Shown here one piece after another: positions 51,063 through 60,098 of a DNA stretch of 64,000 nt. This stretch comes from Corallococcus caeni (GTDB lineage Bacteria > Myxococcota > Myxococcia > Myxococcales > Myxococcaceae): NCBI RefSeq assembly GCF_036245865.1, contig NZ_BTTW01000002.1:1-64000 (forward strand), in the 5' to 3' direction. Within the stretch, counting starts at the first letter, position 1. Every line of letters starts with the position of its first letter. The notes beneath the pieces are model-generated. The model ran no database searches. It had not been told where the DNA came from and was given only the letters and a program-made list of their open reading frames with translations. The position numbers and the translations under genes were made by a program.

Positions 51063-52304
51063 GTGAGCGACTGGAAGTCAGGGATGGATGCCGGATGGGC
51101 GGATCCGCGGCTGCGGGCGCTGGAGCAGCTGCTGGCCCTGCCCGCGGCCGAGCTGCGCCCCACGCTGGATACCGCGGGCCAGCTCATCTCGGAGCTGCTG
51201 CGCGCCGAAAAGGTGGACGTCTTCCTCATCGAGCACTCCACCCAGACCCTCGTGGCGGTGGGCACCAGCCAGACGCCCTTGGCCCACCTGCAGAAGTCGC
51301 TGGGGCTGGACCGCATGCCGCTGGCCAACGGCGGGCGCGCGGTCCAGGTGTACGAGACGGAGACCCCCTTCATCTCCGGCCGTCTGGAGGAGGACCCGGA
51401 CGAGCTTCCCGGCATCAAGCACCGGCTGGGGGTCCGCTCCAGCCTGATGGTGCCCCTGCCCATCGGCATGGAGACGCGGGGCGTGCTGGCCGTGTCGTCG
51501 GCCCGGAACGACTTCTTCACCGAGCACGACCTGAGCTTCCTCCAGGCCGTGGCGCGCTGGGTGGGCATGGTGGCCCACCGCGTGGAGCTGGGGCAGGAGC
51601 TGACGAAGCTGGCGGTGAAGCAGGCGCGCCGCAAGGCGGCCGAGGAGCTCATCACCGTGCTCGCGCACGACATGGCCAACCACCTGCTGCCGCTCCAGGC
51701 GCGCATCCAGCTCATCCAGCGGCGGGCCGCGCGAAACAACGCGCAGGAGGACGTGCGGGACGCGGCGGGCGCGGCCGCGTCGCTGCGCTCCCTCACGCGG
51801 CTCATCAACGACCTGCTGGACGTGGGACGCCTGGACCAGGGCCTCTTCAGCCTGCGTCCCCAGCCGGTGGACCTGGCGGGGCTGGTGCGGGAGCTGGCCA
51901 CCACCGCGAGCACGCCCGAGCGCCCCGTGCGCTTCGAGGGGCCCGAGGAGCTGGTGACGGTCGCGGATCCGGACCGCGTGCGGCAGGTGCTGGAGAACCT
52001 GGTGGCGAACGCGCTCAAGCACTCGCCGCAGGGGCGGTCGGTGGACCTCGCGCTGCGAACGCAGCCACGTCCGGAGGGGGCATGGGTCCAGGTGTCGGTG
52101 AGCGACCAGGGGCCGGGCATTCCGGCGGAGCTGGTGCCCACGCTCTTCGAGCGCTTCACGCGGGACCCGGGCTCCACGGGGCTGGGCCTCGGCCTGTACC
52201 TGGCGCGGCGGCTCGCGGAGGCGCATGGCGGCACGCTGGAGGTGGTCGCGACGTCCCAGGCCGGAACGCGCTTCGAGCTGTCGCTGCCGCTGGTGGCGGG
52301 ATAG
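51063..52304 (+). CDS. cytoplasmic GAF-domain histidine kinase
   Basis: 413 residues from GTG 51063 (an ATG at 51084 is also possible). A GAF sensor domain (about 25-185) has no membrane helix. The HisKA domain contains the H-box LITVLAHDMANHLLPLQARI with the phospho-acceptor His; the catalytic domain has N-box VLENLVANALKHSP, G1 SDQGPGIPAEL and G2 STGLGLGLYLARRLAEAHGG. No response regulator is adjacent, so it is an orphan kinase typical of myxobacteria. Inputs are unknown. Confidence 0.92.
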   Translation: MSDWKSGMDAGWADPRLRALEQLLALPAAELRPTLDTAGQLISELLRAEKVDVFLIEHSTQTLVAVGTSQTPLAHLQKSLGLDRMPLANGGRAVQVYETETPFISGRLEEDPDELPGIKHRLGVRSSLMVPLPIGMETRGVLAVSSARNDFFTEHDLSFLQAVARWVGMVAHRVELGQELTKLAVKQARRKAAEELITVLAHDMANHLLPLQARIQLIQRRAARNNAQEDVRDAAGAAASLRSLTRLINDLLDVGRLDQGLFSLRPQPVDLAGLVRELATTASTPERPVRFEGPEELVTVADPDRVRQVLENLVANALKHSPQGRSVDLALRTQPRPEGAWVQVSVSDQGPGIPAELVPTLFERFTRDPGSTGLGLGLYLARRLAEAHGGTLEVVATSQAGTRFELSLPLVAG

Positions 52305-52571
52305 CGCGGAGAGGAATCGCACGCGGGGGGTGAGGGGAAAAAAGGGGCATTTCCGTTGGGTGGGTGCAGGCGCGAAACCGGACGGCCCTCACGGCCGCCG
52401 GGCGCCCCCTTCCGAGGAGCAGCCTCATGACCCCATCCCCGCGTCTCCGCTGACGCGAACCTCCCGTAGCCCGCGAGTGTCTGTCCTCCCCGGGGGTCCG
52501 CGGGCGCCGGGGAATTTTCACGGATTGCCCGGCTTCTCCTGGCCGCCGATGATGCGTCCGAACGACGCTCG
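52305..52571. other. 267-bp intergenic region before the sigma-factor operon
   Basis: It contains a short A/T-rich patch (ggaattttcacgg, about 52511-52523) that might be part of a promoter, and no hairpin terminator for the kinase gene. Nothing else was identified. Confidence 0.4.
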
Positions 52572-53129
52572 GTGGGAGGCCTCTTGGAGTTGCGACACGG
52601 CCCATGGACGGGTGCATCCCCGGACGCCGGGTTGGAGACGCTGCGGCGTGACCTGGGCCGGGCGCTCGCGAGCGTCTGTCCCGCGTCGCTCGCGGACCGG
52701 CGGGACGACCTGCTGCAGGTCGCGATGATGAAGGTGGTGGAGCTGCGCGGGCGCGGTCCGGGCCACGCGGAGCTGACGCCCGCGTACCTGTACCGGGTGG
52801 CGTACACGACGCTCATCGACGAGCTTCGCCGGCTGGGGGCGCGCAAGGAGGTGGCGTTGGACGAGGTGGAGCAGGGGCCGGCCCAGCCGGTGGCGCCAGG
52901 AGATCCGGAGCGGGCGGCCAGTGCCGCGCAGATTGCCCGGGCCGTGCGTGACTGTCTTCAGGGCCTGGTGCAGGACCGCCGTCTGGCCGTGACGCTGCAC
53001 CTGCAGGGGCACACCGTCCCGGAGGCCGCGGAACTGCTGGGCTGGGAGTCCAAGCGCACGGAGAACCTCATCTACCGGGGGCTGAGCGCGCTGCGAGCCT
53101 GTCTCTCCACGAAGGGAATCGAGCCGTGA
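52572..53129 (+). CDS. ECF-like RNA polymerase sigma factor
   Basis: 185 residues. Region 2 is seen at about 30-85 (DRRDDLLQVAMMKVVELRGR, then PAYLYRVAYTTLIDELRRLG), and region 4 at about 125-178 (DRRLAVTLHLQGHTVPEAAE, then LLGWESKRTENLIYRGLSAL). It would direct transcription of its own operon and a regulon. The start is uncertain: GTG 52572 is used, as no ATG lies in frame before region 2. Its stop overlaps the GTG of the next gene (GTGA). Confidence 0.85.
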   Translation: MGGLLELRHGPWTGASPDAGLETLRRDLGRALASVCPASLADRRDDLLQVAMMKVVELRGRGPGHAELTPAYLYRVAYTTLIDELRRLGARKEVALDEVEQGPAQPVAPGDPERAASAAQIARAVRDCLQGLVQDRRLAVTLHLQGHTVPEAAELLGWESKRTENLIYRGLSALRACLSTKGIEP

Positions 53130-53914
53130 GCGAACGCCGTCCCGAGGACGACACCCTGGATGCCGCGAGCGTGGAGCGGCTGCGCACGGCGCTGCGTGAA
53201 GATGACGCGCAAGGGGAGCCGGTGGACGCGGACCGCGTCTGGCTCGCGGTGACGAACGCGCTTCCGGCCGAGGAGCGCCGGGAGATTGTCGAGAAGGTCG
53301 CGGCGGATCCCGCGTGGGCGCAGGCGTGGCGGTTGGCGAAGGCGATGTCGCAGGCGGCTGCGGAAGCGGAGCGGGCTCCGTCGGCGGGTGTGGAGGCGAC
53401 GGAGGGCAGGGCTCCAGCGGCGGGCGGGGACGCCCCCGCGACAGGCGGTGAGGCACCCGCGAAGGTGGTGCCCCTGTCCGCCCGGCGTGAGCCGGCACGG
53501 CGCGTCTGGCAGGGGCGGCCCGCGTGGGCGGCGATGGCGGCGATGCTGGTGGTCCTGTTGGGCACGGTCGTGGTGCTGCGGCAGCAGCAGGCGGGGGAGG
53601 ACCCGAATCGGATCCGCGGCGGCGCGGCGGAGACCATCACCTCGAGCGTGCCTGAGGCCACCGCGCTCCCGCGCGAAGCGTTCGTGCTCCGCTGGAGCGG
53701 AGTGCCCCAGGCCGTGTCCTGGGGCGTGCAGGTGTCGTCGGAGGATTTGAAGTTGTTCCATCGCGCGGAGCGGCTGGCGTCGCGCGAATACACGGTGCCG
53801 GCGGACGTGCTCGCGGAGCTGCCCGCCGGCTCCCGCATCCTGTGGCAGGTGGAAGCCCGGCTGCCGGATGGAAGCGTCCAGCGGAGCAACACGTTCGTGA
53901 ACCGGCTGCGGTGA
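53126..53914 (+). CDS. single-pass membrane protein, putative anti-sigma factor
   Basis: 262 residues. A cytoplasmic N-terminus (1-125) contains an acidic helical part and an Ala/Gly/Pro-rich linker, then one transmembrane helix (about 132-152, WAAMAAMLVVLLGTVVVL), then a periplasmic beta-rich domain (about 185-258, LRWSGVPQAVSWGVQVSSED). No zinc-binding HxxxCxxC anti-sigma motif is seen. Translation is coupled to the sigma factor by a 4-bp overlap, so by context it is its probable membrane-bound partner. Function is inferred from position and topology only. Confidence 0.78.
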   Translation: MSERRPEDDTLDAASVERLRTALREDDAQGEPVDADRVWLAVTNALPAEERREIVEKVAADPAWAQAWRLAKAMSQAAAEAERAPSAGVEATEGRAPAAGGDAPATGGEAPAKVVPLSARREPARRVWQGRPAWAAMAAMLVVLLGTVVVLRQQQAGEDPNRIRGGAAETITSSVPEATALPREAFVLRWSGVPQAVSWGVQVSSEDLKLFHRAERLASREYTVPADVLAELPAGSRILWQVEARLPDGSVQRSNTFVNRLR

Positions 53915-54047
53915 ACGCGGCGCCGTCTGCTCCAGGCGGCGTGTCCCGCGCGAGCCGCGGGTCGCGGGTCCTTGGCTGTGCACGCGTGCGAAGCCGCACG
54001 TGGGGATGGTGGTACACGCAATGAATGACATACAGAGGGGGAAGACG

Positions 54048-54566
54048 ATGAAGACAGTCAATGCTTGCAGGGGATGGGTGCGCGCGCTGTCCGTGATGGC
54101 GCTGCTGTGGGGCGTTTCAGCGGTGGCGCAGTCCGCGCCCACGCAGTTCACGGTGGTCCTGACCACGAAGCCGCTGGTGGGGGCCGCGCAGGACACGGTG
54201 GTGGCCTCCGTGGTGGACGCGGGCATCCTGGGGCAGGTGTCCACGGTGCCCATGACCCTGCGCATCGTGGACGACGCCGGGGCCGTGCTCGCGGCCGTCA
54301 CGGGCACCGTGAGCGCGACGGTGCCGCTGCGGGTGAGCGTGACTGCGCCTTCGTCCGGTGGAGTTCGCGCGCAGCTCGTCCTGCCGCCGGGCGCCGGGAA
54401 GCTCTCCGCCGGCGTCCTGGTCATCGAGCGGGAGGGGCACGGTGAACCGCCACCTCCTCCCAAGCGGACCGTCTGTGAGATTCCCCAGACCGTCAGCCGG
54501 GATCCCAACACGGGCACGAGCGATCCTGTCACCCTCTGGGCATGCAAGGTGGAGGTCGTGCCCTGA
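54048..54566 (+). CDS. small secreted protein of unknown function
   Basis: 172 residues. A signal peptide (about 1-28, ending GVSAVAQSA) is followed by a beta-rich domain with many Val/Thr residues, a Pro-run linker PPPPPKR, and a short C-terminal part with a Cys pair (VCEIPQTVS and LWACKVEV). Start ATG 54048 has gagggggaa upstream. It ends only 4 bp before the CHAT gene, so the two are cotranscribed and it may be a partner or a substrate of the protease. Not a recognised family. Confidence 0.72.
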   Translation: MKTVNACRGWVRALSVMALLWGVSAVAQSAPTQFTVVLTTKPLVGAAQDTVVASVVDAGILGQVSTVPMTLRIVDDAGAVLAAVTGTVSATVPLRVSVTAPSSGGVRAQLVLPPGAGKLSAGVLVIEREGHGEPPPPPKRTVCEIPQTVSRDPNTGTSDPVTLWACKVEVVP

Positions 54567-54570
54567 CGTG

Positions 54571-57534
54571 ATGGGAAGGCGGCGACAGCGCGTGGGACGC
54601 CTGGGCGGCTTCACCCTTTCGGTGGGGCTGGCCCTGTGCGCCCCCGCGCGGGCCGCCGCCGCGGAGCCCTCCGCGCTCGCCCGGTGCGAGGAGGCCTTCG
54701 ACGCCCACCCGGAGGACTCCGAGGCGGCGATGTGCTTCTTCCGGAAGGCCCAGGGGCAGGAGGCGCGCGACGAGGCAAGGCGCAGGCTCCAGGGGCTCAT
54801 CGCGCGGCACCCGGACCGCCCCTGGCTCACGCTGGTGCTCGGCCACGTGGAGCTGCCCTCCGAGCCCGCCCTGGCGGAGGCGTCCTACCGCCGCGCGGCG
54901 CTCGCCTTCCGGAATCAGGGGGACGCGGAGGGCGAGGTGCTGGCCGGCATCAACGTGCGCAACGCGCTGGGGATGCGCGGCCAGACGGAGGAGGCGCACC
55001 AGTGGGTGCTGCGCGTGGGCGAGGTGGCCCGGGCCTCCGGGGACCCGAAGCTGGAGGTGCGCGCGCTCATCCTGGAGTCGGCCGAGCTCTCCGACCTGGG
55101 CCAGGACCTGGGGCGCGCGTACCGCCTGCTCAAGCGCGCGGAGGCCCTCGCCTTCCCGGATGGCACCGACGGCCTGAAGAAGCAGCTGCTCGGCACCCTG
55201 GCCACGGTGAGCGTGAACCTGGGCCGCTTCGACGAGGCGCTGGACGTGTACGCGCGGCTCCAGGAGCTTGCGGAGCGCACGAAGGACGCGGGCACGGAGG
55301 CGCGCGTCCGCTTCGCGCTCGCGAACCTCGCCTGGCGGCGGCTGGACGCGCGGCCCGACCCGGGAGGCCGGGCCGCGCTGCTGCGGCTGGGGCGCGAGGC
55401 GCTCACGGCGTCCCGGCGCGCGGGCAGCAAGGTCTCCGAGATGCTGTCGCTGCGCCTCGTGGGGGAGCTGCTGGGCGATGGGGCCGGGGAGCGGAGCGAG
55501 GCGGAGGACGTCCTCGGCCGCTGCATCGACCTCGCGCGGGAGACGGGCCTGCCCGAGCGGCGCATCGCCTGTCTGTGGACGCGCGCCGAACGCCGCGCGG
55601 CGGTGGACGTGGACGCCGCGTGGCGCGACGCGGACGAGGCCCTGTCGCTGGCCGCCGAGCACGACAACCCGCTCTACCTCGCCTCCGCGTGGCGCACGCG
55701 GGCGACGGTGGCCTTCCGCACGCGCCCGCTGCCGGAGGCCCTGGGACACGCGGAGCGCGCGCTCGACGCGGTGGAGGTGCTGCGCCAATGGCAGCGGGAC
55801 GCCTCCAGCCAGGCCGAACTCTTCTCCAACTGGGCCAGCGATTACCACCGGCTCGCGGGCCGCACCCTGGAGGCCGGAGAAGCCTCCGCCGTGCCGCCCC
55901 GCGAGGCCCTGGAGCGCGCCTTCGCGGTGAGCGAGCGCCTGCGGGCGCGGACGCTGTTCGAGACCCTGGTGGCCTCGCGCGCGCTCCCCACGCAAGAGGA
56001 GTCACCAGAGCAGCGGAAGGCGCGGGACGGCGTGCTGCGCGGCCTGTCCGTCACCCAGCGGCGGCTGCTGGATCCAGCGCTGTCCGCATCGGAGCGAGCA
56101 ATGCTGTTGGCGGAGCTCCAGGAGCTGGAGCGCCGTGAGCGCGAGCTGCGCCCCGCGACCCGGCGCACGGAGCTTCCCTTGGCGTCGCTCGACGCCACCG
56201 GGCGGCCTCGGGAACAGGAGCCGCATTCAGCGGCCCGTCGCGCGGAGCTGCCATTCGCGTCGCTCGCCGCGACCGAGCAGCACCTGGGAGAGGAAGAGGC
56301 CCTGCTCGTCTTCCTCGCGGGCGCGGACCATGACCTCCAGGGCGAGCCCGCGGGAGGCGCGTGGGTGCTGGCGGTGACGCGCGAGGGCACGCACGCGTAC
56401 CGCATCCCGGAGCGTGCGCGGCTGCGCCCCGCGGTGGCGCTCCTGTCGGGCCTCATCGAGCGCCGCGATGGTTCGGAGGCCGCGGCCGCCTCGGCGCTGT
56501 ACGCGCAGCTGCTCGCCCCCGCGCTGCGCGGGTTGCCATCGAAAGTATCGCGCCTGCTGCTGGTGCCGGATGGCCCGCTGCACGACCTGCCCTTCGCCGC
56601 GCTGCGGGAGCGCGCGGACGGCCCGCCGTTGATGGCCCGGTACGAACTGGCGCGGGTGCCCTCCGCGAGCCTGCTGCACTACTGGCGCGCGCAGCCCGAG
56701 CGGCCACCGGAAGGCGAGGCCCTGGTCCTGGCGGATCCCGACCGGAGTGAGTCCCACCCAGGCGCGAGGGTGGCCACCGCGAGGGGCGGCGTGTTCCTGG
56801 AGACCGCGAGCCTGGGCGCGCTTCCGGAGGCGCGACGCGAGGGGCGCACCGTGAGCGAGGCCCTGGAGGACACGGCCGTGAAGCCCCGGTTGCTCATCGG
56901 AACGGAGGCGTCCGAGCAGGCCCTCAAGTCCTCCCGCTGGGACGCGGTGCGCATCCTCCACGTGGCCGCGCACGCGGTCGTGGACGTCGAATCCCCCGAG
57001 CGCTCCGCCCTGGTGCTGGCCCCGGGCGCGGCGGGAGAGGACGGCCTGCTCCAGCCCCGGGAGATCACCGAGCTGCGGCTCAGGGACGCGCTGGTGGTGC
57101 TCTCCAGCTGCAGGGGGGCCTCCGGCGCGCTGCTCGCGGGCGAAGGCGTGCTGAGCCTCGCGAGGGCCTTCTTCGAGTCCGGCGCTCGCGCCGTGGTGGC
57201 CAGCCTGTGGCCCATGCGCGACGCCGAGGCCGCGGAGCTGCTGGAGCGCTACTACCGGCACCTGGCGGCGGGGCAGGGCACGGCGTCGGCGCTGCGCGAC
57301 GCCCAGCGCGAGGCGTGGGAGGACGGCGAGCCCGCGGCCATGTGGGCGGGGTTGGGGGTGATGGGGGACGCGGCGCTGGTGCCGGTGCGGCCCGCCGCGG
57401 GGGCGGGCTCTCGCGGCGTGGGGCGGACTGTCTTCCTGGGGCTGTCGGGGCTCCTGGCGCTGGGGCTGTCCGGCCTGGGGATGTGGCGCGCGCGTCGGAA
57501 GCGGAGGGAGCGGGCAGGCGGTGGGGCGGCGTGA
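54571..57534 (+). CDS. periplasmic TPR-CHAT protease, C-terminally anchored
   Basis: 987 residues. An N-terminal signal sequence (about 1-32) is followed by TPR-like helical repeats (about 35-440), a linker with a near-duplicated ARRAELPFASLAATE-type segment (about 535-570), and a CHAT domain (about 640-930), a caspase-like cysteine protease. The catalytic pair is visible: His801 in HVAAHAVVD and Cys847 in VVLSSCRGASG. A hydrophobic helix near 952-971 with a basic tail (RARRKRRER) anchors the C-terminus. ATG 54571 is used; GTG 54568 is next to it. By context it belongs to the sigma-factor operon. Confidence 0.88.
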   Translation: MGRRRQRVGRLGGFTLSVGLALCAPARAAAAEPSALARCEEAFDAHPEDSEAAMCFFRKAQGQEARDEARRRLQGLIARHPDRPWLTLVLGHVELPSEPALAEASYRRAALAFRNQGDAEGEVLAGINVRNALGMRGQTEEAHQWVLRVGEVARASGDPKLEVRALILESAELSDLGQDLGRAYRLLKRAEALAFPDGTDGLKKQLLGTLATVSVNLGRFDEALDVYARLQELAERTKDAGTEARVRFALANLAWRRLDARPDPGGRAALLRLGREALTASRRAGSKVSEMLSLRLVGELLGDGAGERSEAEDVLGRCIDLARETGLPERRIACLWTRAERRAAVDVDAAWRDADEALSLAAEHDNPLYLASAWRTRATVAFRTRPLPEALGHAERALDAVEVLRQWQRDASSQAELFSNWASDYHRLAGRTLEAGEASAVPPREALERAFAVSERLRARTLFETLVASRALPTQEESPEQRKARDGVLRGLSVTQRRLLDPALSASERAMLLAELQELERRERELRPATRRTELPLASLDATGRPREQEPHSAARRAELPFASLAATEQHLGEEEALLVFLAGADHDLQGEPAGGAWVLAVTREGTHAYRIPERARLRPAVALLSGLIERRDGSEAAAASALYAQLLAPALRGLPSKVSRLLLVPDGPLHDLPFAALRERADGPPLMARYELARVPSASLLHYWRAQPERPPEGEALVLADPDRSESHPGARVATARGGVFLETASLGALPEARREGRTVSEALEDTAVKPRLLIGTEASEQALKSSRWDAVRILHVAAHAVVDVESPERSALVLAPGAAGEDGLLQPREITELRLRDALVVLSSCRGASGALLAGEGVLSLARAFFESGARAVVASLWPMRDAEAAELLERYYRHLAAGQGTASALRDAQREAWEDGEPAAMWAGLGVMGDAALVPVRPAAGAGSRGVGRTVFLGLSGLLALGLSGLGMWRARRKRRERAGGGAA

Positions 57535-57579
57535 AACAGGAGCGCGGCGGCGGGGCGCGCGCGGTAGGGTTCCGGGGCG

Positions 57580-58377
57580 ATGAGTGACGCGAGCCGTGAG
57601 CCGGCGCCGAAGTTGACCCTGGAGGTGCGGGACCTGCACAAGTCGTTTGGCGGGCAGCCGGCGCTGCGGGGCGTGGACCTGGTGGTGCCGGAGGGCACGA
57701 CCTGCGTGCTGATGGGCGTGTCCGGTTCGGGCAAGACGGTGCTGATGAAGCACATCATGGGCCTGATGCGGCCGGACCGGGGCGTGGTGTTGGTGGAGGG
57801 CGAGGAGGTGGCGAAGATGAACGAGCCCGCGCTCAACCAGATGCGCCGCAAGCTGGGCATCCTCTTCCAGGCGAACGCGCTGTTCGACTCGCTCAACGTC
57901 TTCGACAACGTGGCGTTCCCGCTGCGCGAGCGCACGAAGATGTCCGAGCCGGACATCACGAAGACGGTGAACGAGACGCTGGGCAAGGTGGGCCTGTCGC
58001 ACGCGGCCACGCGCTTCCCGGGAGAGCTGTCCGGCGGCATGCAGAAGCGCGTGGGCTTCGCGCGCGCGACCATCCTCCAGCCGAAAATCCTCCTCTACGA
58101 CGACCCCACGGCGGGTCTGGATCCGCTGACCACGGCGGCGGTGAACGAGATCATCACCACGGGCAAGCAGCAGCTGGGCGCCACGTCGCTGGTCATCACC
58201 CCGGACGTGGCGTCCGCCTTCGGCATGGCGGACAACCTGGCGTTGATGCACGAGGGGCGCGTGGTGGAGTACGGCCCGCCGGACCACTTCCGCCAGTCGC
58301 AGCACCCGGAGGTGAAGGCCTTCCTGCGCAACTGGCTGCGGCGGCGCTCCGCGCAGGCGACGCCCCCGCAGGCCTGA
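57580..58377 (+). CDS. MlaF-like ABC transporter ATP-binding protein with altered catalytic residues
   Basis: 265 residues. Walker A is GVSGSGKT (46-53), the Q-loop LFQANALFDSLNVFDNVAFPLRE has the pattern of the Mla/Ttg2 phospholipid-transport group, and the signature is LSGGMQKR. Walker B reads LLYDDPTAGLDP: the catalytic Glu is replaced by Asp175. The H-switch position in VITPDVASAF is Pro208 instead of His. Both changes should cripple hydrolysis, so this may be a slow or regulatory ATPase. No MlaE permease or MlaD gene lies beside it in the window. It follows the CHAT gene after 45 bp. Confidence 0.87.
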   Translation: MSDASREPAPKLTLEVRDLHKSFGGQPALRGVDLVVPEGTTCVLMGVSGSGKTVLMKHIMGLMRPDRGVVLVEGEEVAKMNEPALNQMRRKLGILFQANALFDSLNVFDNVAFPLRERTKMSEPDITKTVNETLGKVGLSHAATRFPGELSGGMQKRVGFARATILQPKILLYDDPTAGLDPLTTAAVNEIITTGKQQLGATSLVITPDVASAFGMADNLALMHEGRVVEYGPPDHFRQSQHPEVKAFLRNWLRRRSAQATPPQA

Positions 58378-58460
58378 CGCCGGTTCGGGGTGGAAGCCGG
58401 AGGCCGCATGTCCCGGCAGCTGGCGCCCGAGCTGATGCCTGACGGGCTGGCTTGGCTGGA

Positions 58461-58505
58461 ACCAATAGATTGATTTTAACTGGCAGTCAGAAGCAATCTA
58501 TTGGT
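58461..58505. promoter_or_regulatory. perfect inverted-repeat operator of hipBA
   Basis: accaatagattg (58461-58472) and caatctattggt (58494-58505) are perfect 12-bp inverted repeats 21 nt apart, in an AT-rich patch. A ttgatt hexamer overlaps the left arm. The right arm ends 1 nt before the ATG at 58507, leaving no room for a ribosome-binding site, so either the message is leaderless or the start is downstream. It is a likely HipB autoregulatory site. Confidence 0.72.
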
Positions 58506-58506
58506 C

Positions 58507-58854
58507 ATGCCCCGTCAGAACCTGTCCGAGGACACGACGCCGTTCGCCGTGGCCCGGGCCATCACCACGCTGGGACAGAACATCGCTCGCGCCCGGATCC
58601 GGCGTGGGCTCCGGCAGGTGGATCTCGCGAAGAAGACAGGGCTGGCCCTCGGCACACTCCGGCGAATCGAGGAGGGCAGCCCCACCACGGCGCTCAGCGC
58701 CTACTTCACCGTGCTCTGGGCCTTGGGGCTCGAGCGCGAGTTCAACGACCTGGCCTCTCCGGATCGGGACGAGGAGGGCAAGACGCTGGAGGCTGCACGT
58801 CAGCCCGCGAGGGTGGACCTCAAGTCGAAGGGGGGACTCGATGGCGACTTCTGA
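58507..58854 (+). CDS. hipB: HipB-like XRE antitoxin
   Basis: 115 residues. An XRE helix-turn-helix lies at about 22-80 (LGQNIARARIRRGLRQVDLA, then KKTGLALGTLRRIEEGSPTT). The C-terminal ~30 residues are charged and probably disordered. It sits upstream of hipA with a 14-bp overlap. Start is ATG 58507 (or TTG 58501, inside the operator arm). It should bind the inverted repeat just upstream and neutralise the HipA kinase. Confidence 0.86.
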   Translation: MPRQNLSEDTTPFAVARAITTLGQNIARARIRRGLRQVDLAKKTGLALGTLRRIEEGSPTTALSAYFTVLWALGLEREFNDLASPDRDEEGKTLEAARQPARVDLKSKGGLDGDF

Positions 58855-60097
58855 TCCGTCCGGCTGCTACGTGTACCTCCAGCTTCCGGCCTCGCTCGAC
58901 GTCGTCACCTGTGGTCGCTACGTGCAGCAGGAGGGGGTGGGGCAATTCGTCTACGGCAGGAGCTACCTGGCCAACCCCCGCGCCGTCGCGCTGGATCCGT
59001 TCGAGCTTCCTTTGAGAGAGGGCGTCTTCACGACGGCGCGGCTGGGGGGCATCTTCGGTCCGCTGCGAGACGCTTCTCCGGATGCCTGGGGACGCAGGGT
59101 CATCGAACGGCAACTGGGACGTGGGGACCTGACCGAGGTGGGCTTCCTTCTCAACTCGCCAGAGGACCGCGCGGGCGCACTGTCCTTCGGGGAGAGCATC
59201 GCGCCGCCCGCCCCTGTTCATCAGTTCAACAAGGTGCTCCAGCTCCAGCAGTTGCTGGAGGAGGCGAACCGCGTCGAGCAGGGGCTGCCACCGTCACCCC
59301 AGGTTAACGCACTGGTGCAGCCCGGCAGCTCCATGGGCGGCGCGCGTCCCAAGAACGTCGTCGAGGACGATGACGGCTTGTGGGTCGCCAAGTTCCCTTC
59401 GCGGAGCGACCGCTGGAACAACGCCGTGGTGGAGCTCGGCATGCTGGAGCTCGCGCGGGAGTGTGGGCTTCGCGCGGCCTCCGGGAAGCTCATCCGGGTC
59501 GCGGGACAGGACGTGCTCCTGGTCCGCCGGTTCGACCGCGAACGGACCGGTCCGAACTATCTGCGTCACCGGATGGTCAGCGCCCTGACGGTGCTTCGCG
59601 CGGACGAGGAGCCGCGCGCGGGACCGAGGGAGCGAAGTGGCTGGTCCTACCTCCTGCTGGCGGATGAACTGAAACGCTGGGTTCGCGACCCGGACCAGGA
59701 CCTGCGGGAGCTGTTCTCGCGGATGGTGTTCAACGCGCTCATCTCGAACATCGACGACCATCCCCGGAACCATGCGCTCATCGCGCCCGACGTCCACTGG
59801 AGCCTGTCGCCCGCCTATGACCTGACCCCTGCGCCACAGGCCAGCACGGAACGGGACCTGGCGATGGAGGTGGGAAGCGCCCAGCATCGCCGTGCCAATC
59901 GGCGCAACCTGTTGAGTGAATGCGCCCGCTTCCGCCTATCGATGGAAGAGGCCACTCGGGTTATCGACGAAATGAAGTCTCACGTCTCGGCCCGGTGGCG
60001 TGAGGTTGTCAGTGCCCGCGGAGGCACCGAGGCGGACCTGAAGGCCATCGAACGGGCCTTCGACTACGAGGGCTTCGAGTACGGCACGGAGCCTTGA
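58841..60097 (+). CDS. hipA: HipA-family Ser/Thr kinase toxin
   Basis: 418 residues. The N-terminal HipA_N region (VYLQLPASLDVVTCGRYVQQ...FVYGRSYLANPRAVALDP) is followed by the kinase fold with GGARPKNVVEDDDGLWVAKF (Gly-loop and ATP-binding Lys), the catalytic loop LISNIDDHPRNHALI (Asp and Asn/His) and the metal-binding SPAYDLTPAP. HipA kinases phosphorylate a glutamyl- or other tRNA synthetase, or related targets, and arrest growth. Start ATG 58841 is inside the hipB end, giving coupled expression. All catalytic residues look intact, so it should be active. Confidence 0.9.
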   Translation: MATSDPSGCYVYLQLPASLDVVTCGRYVQQEGVGQFVYGRSYLANPRAVALDPFELPLREGVFTTARLGGIFGPLRDASPDAWGRRVIERQLGRGDLTEVGFLLNSPEDRAGALSFGESIAPPAPVHQFNKVLQLQQLLEEANRVEQGLPPSPQVNALVQPGSSMGGARPKNVVEDDDGLWVAKFPSRSDRWNNAVVELGMLELARECGLRAASGKLIRVAGQDVLLVRRFDRERTGPNYLRHRMVSALTVLRADEEPRAGPRERSGWSYLLLADELKRWVRDPDQDLRELFSRMVFNALISNIDDHPRNHALIAPDVHWSLSPAYDLTPAPQASTERDLAMEVGSAQHRRANRRNLLSECARFRLSMEEATRVIDEMKSHVSARWREVVSARGGTEADLKAIERAFDYEGFEYGTEP

Positions 60098-60098
60098 G

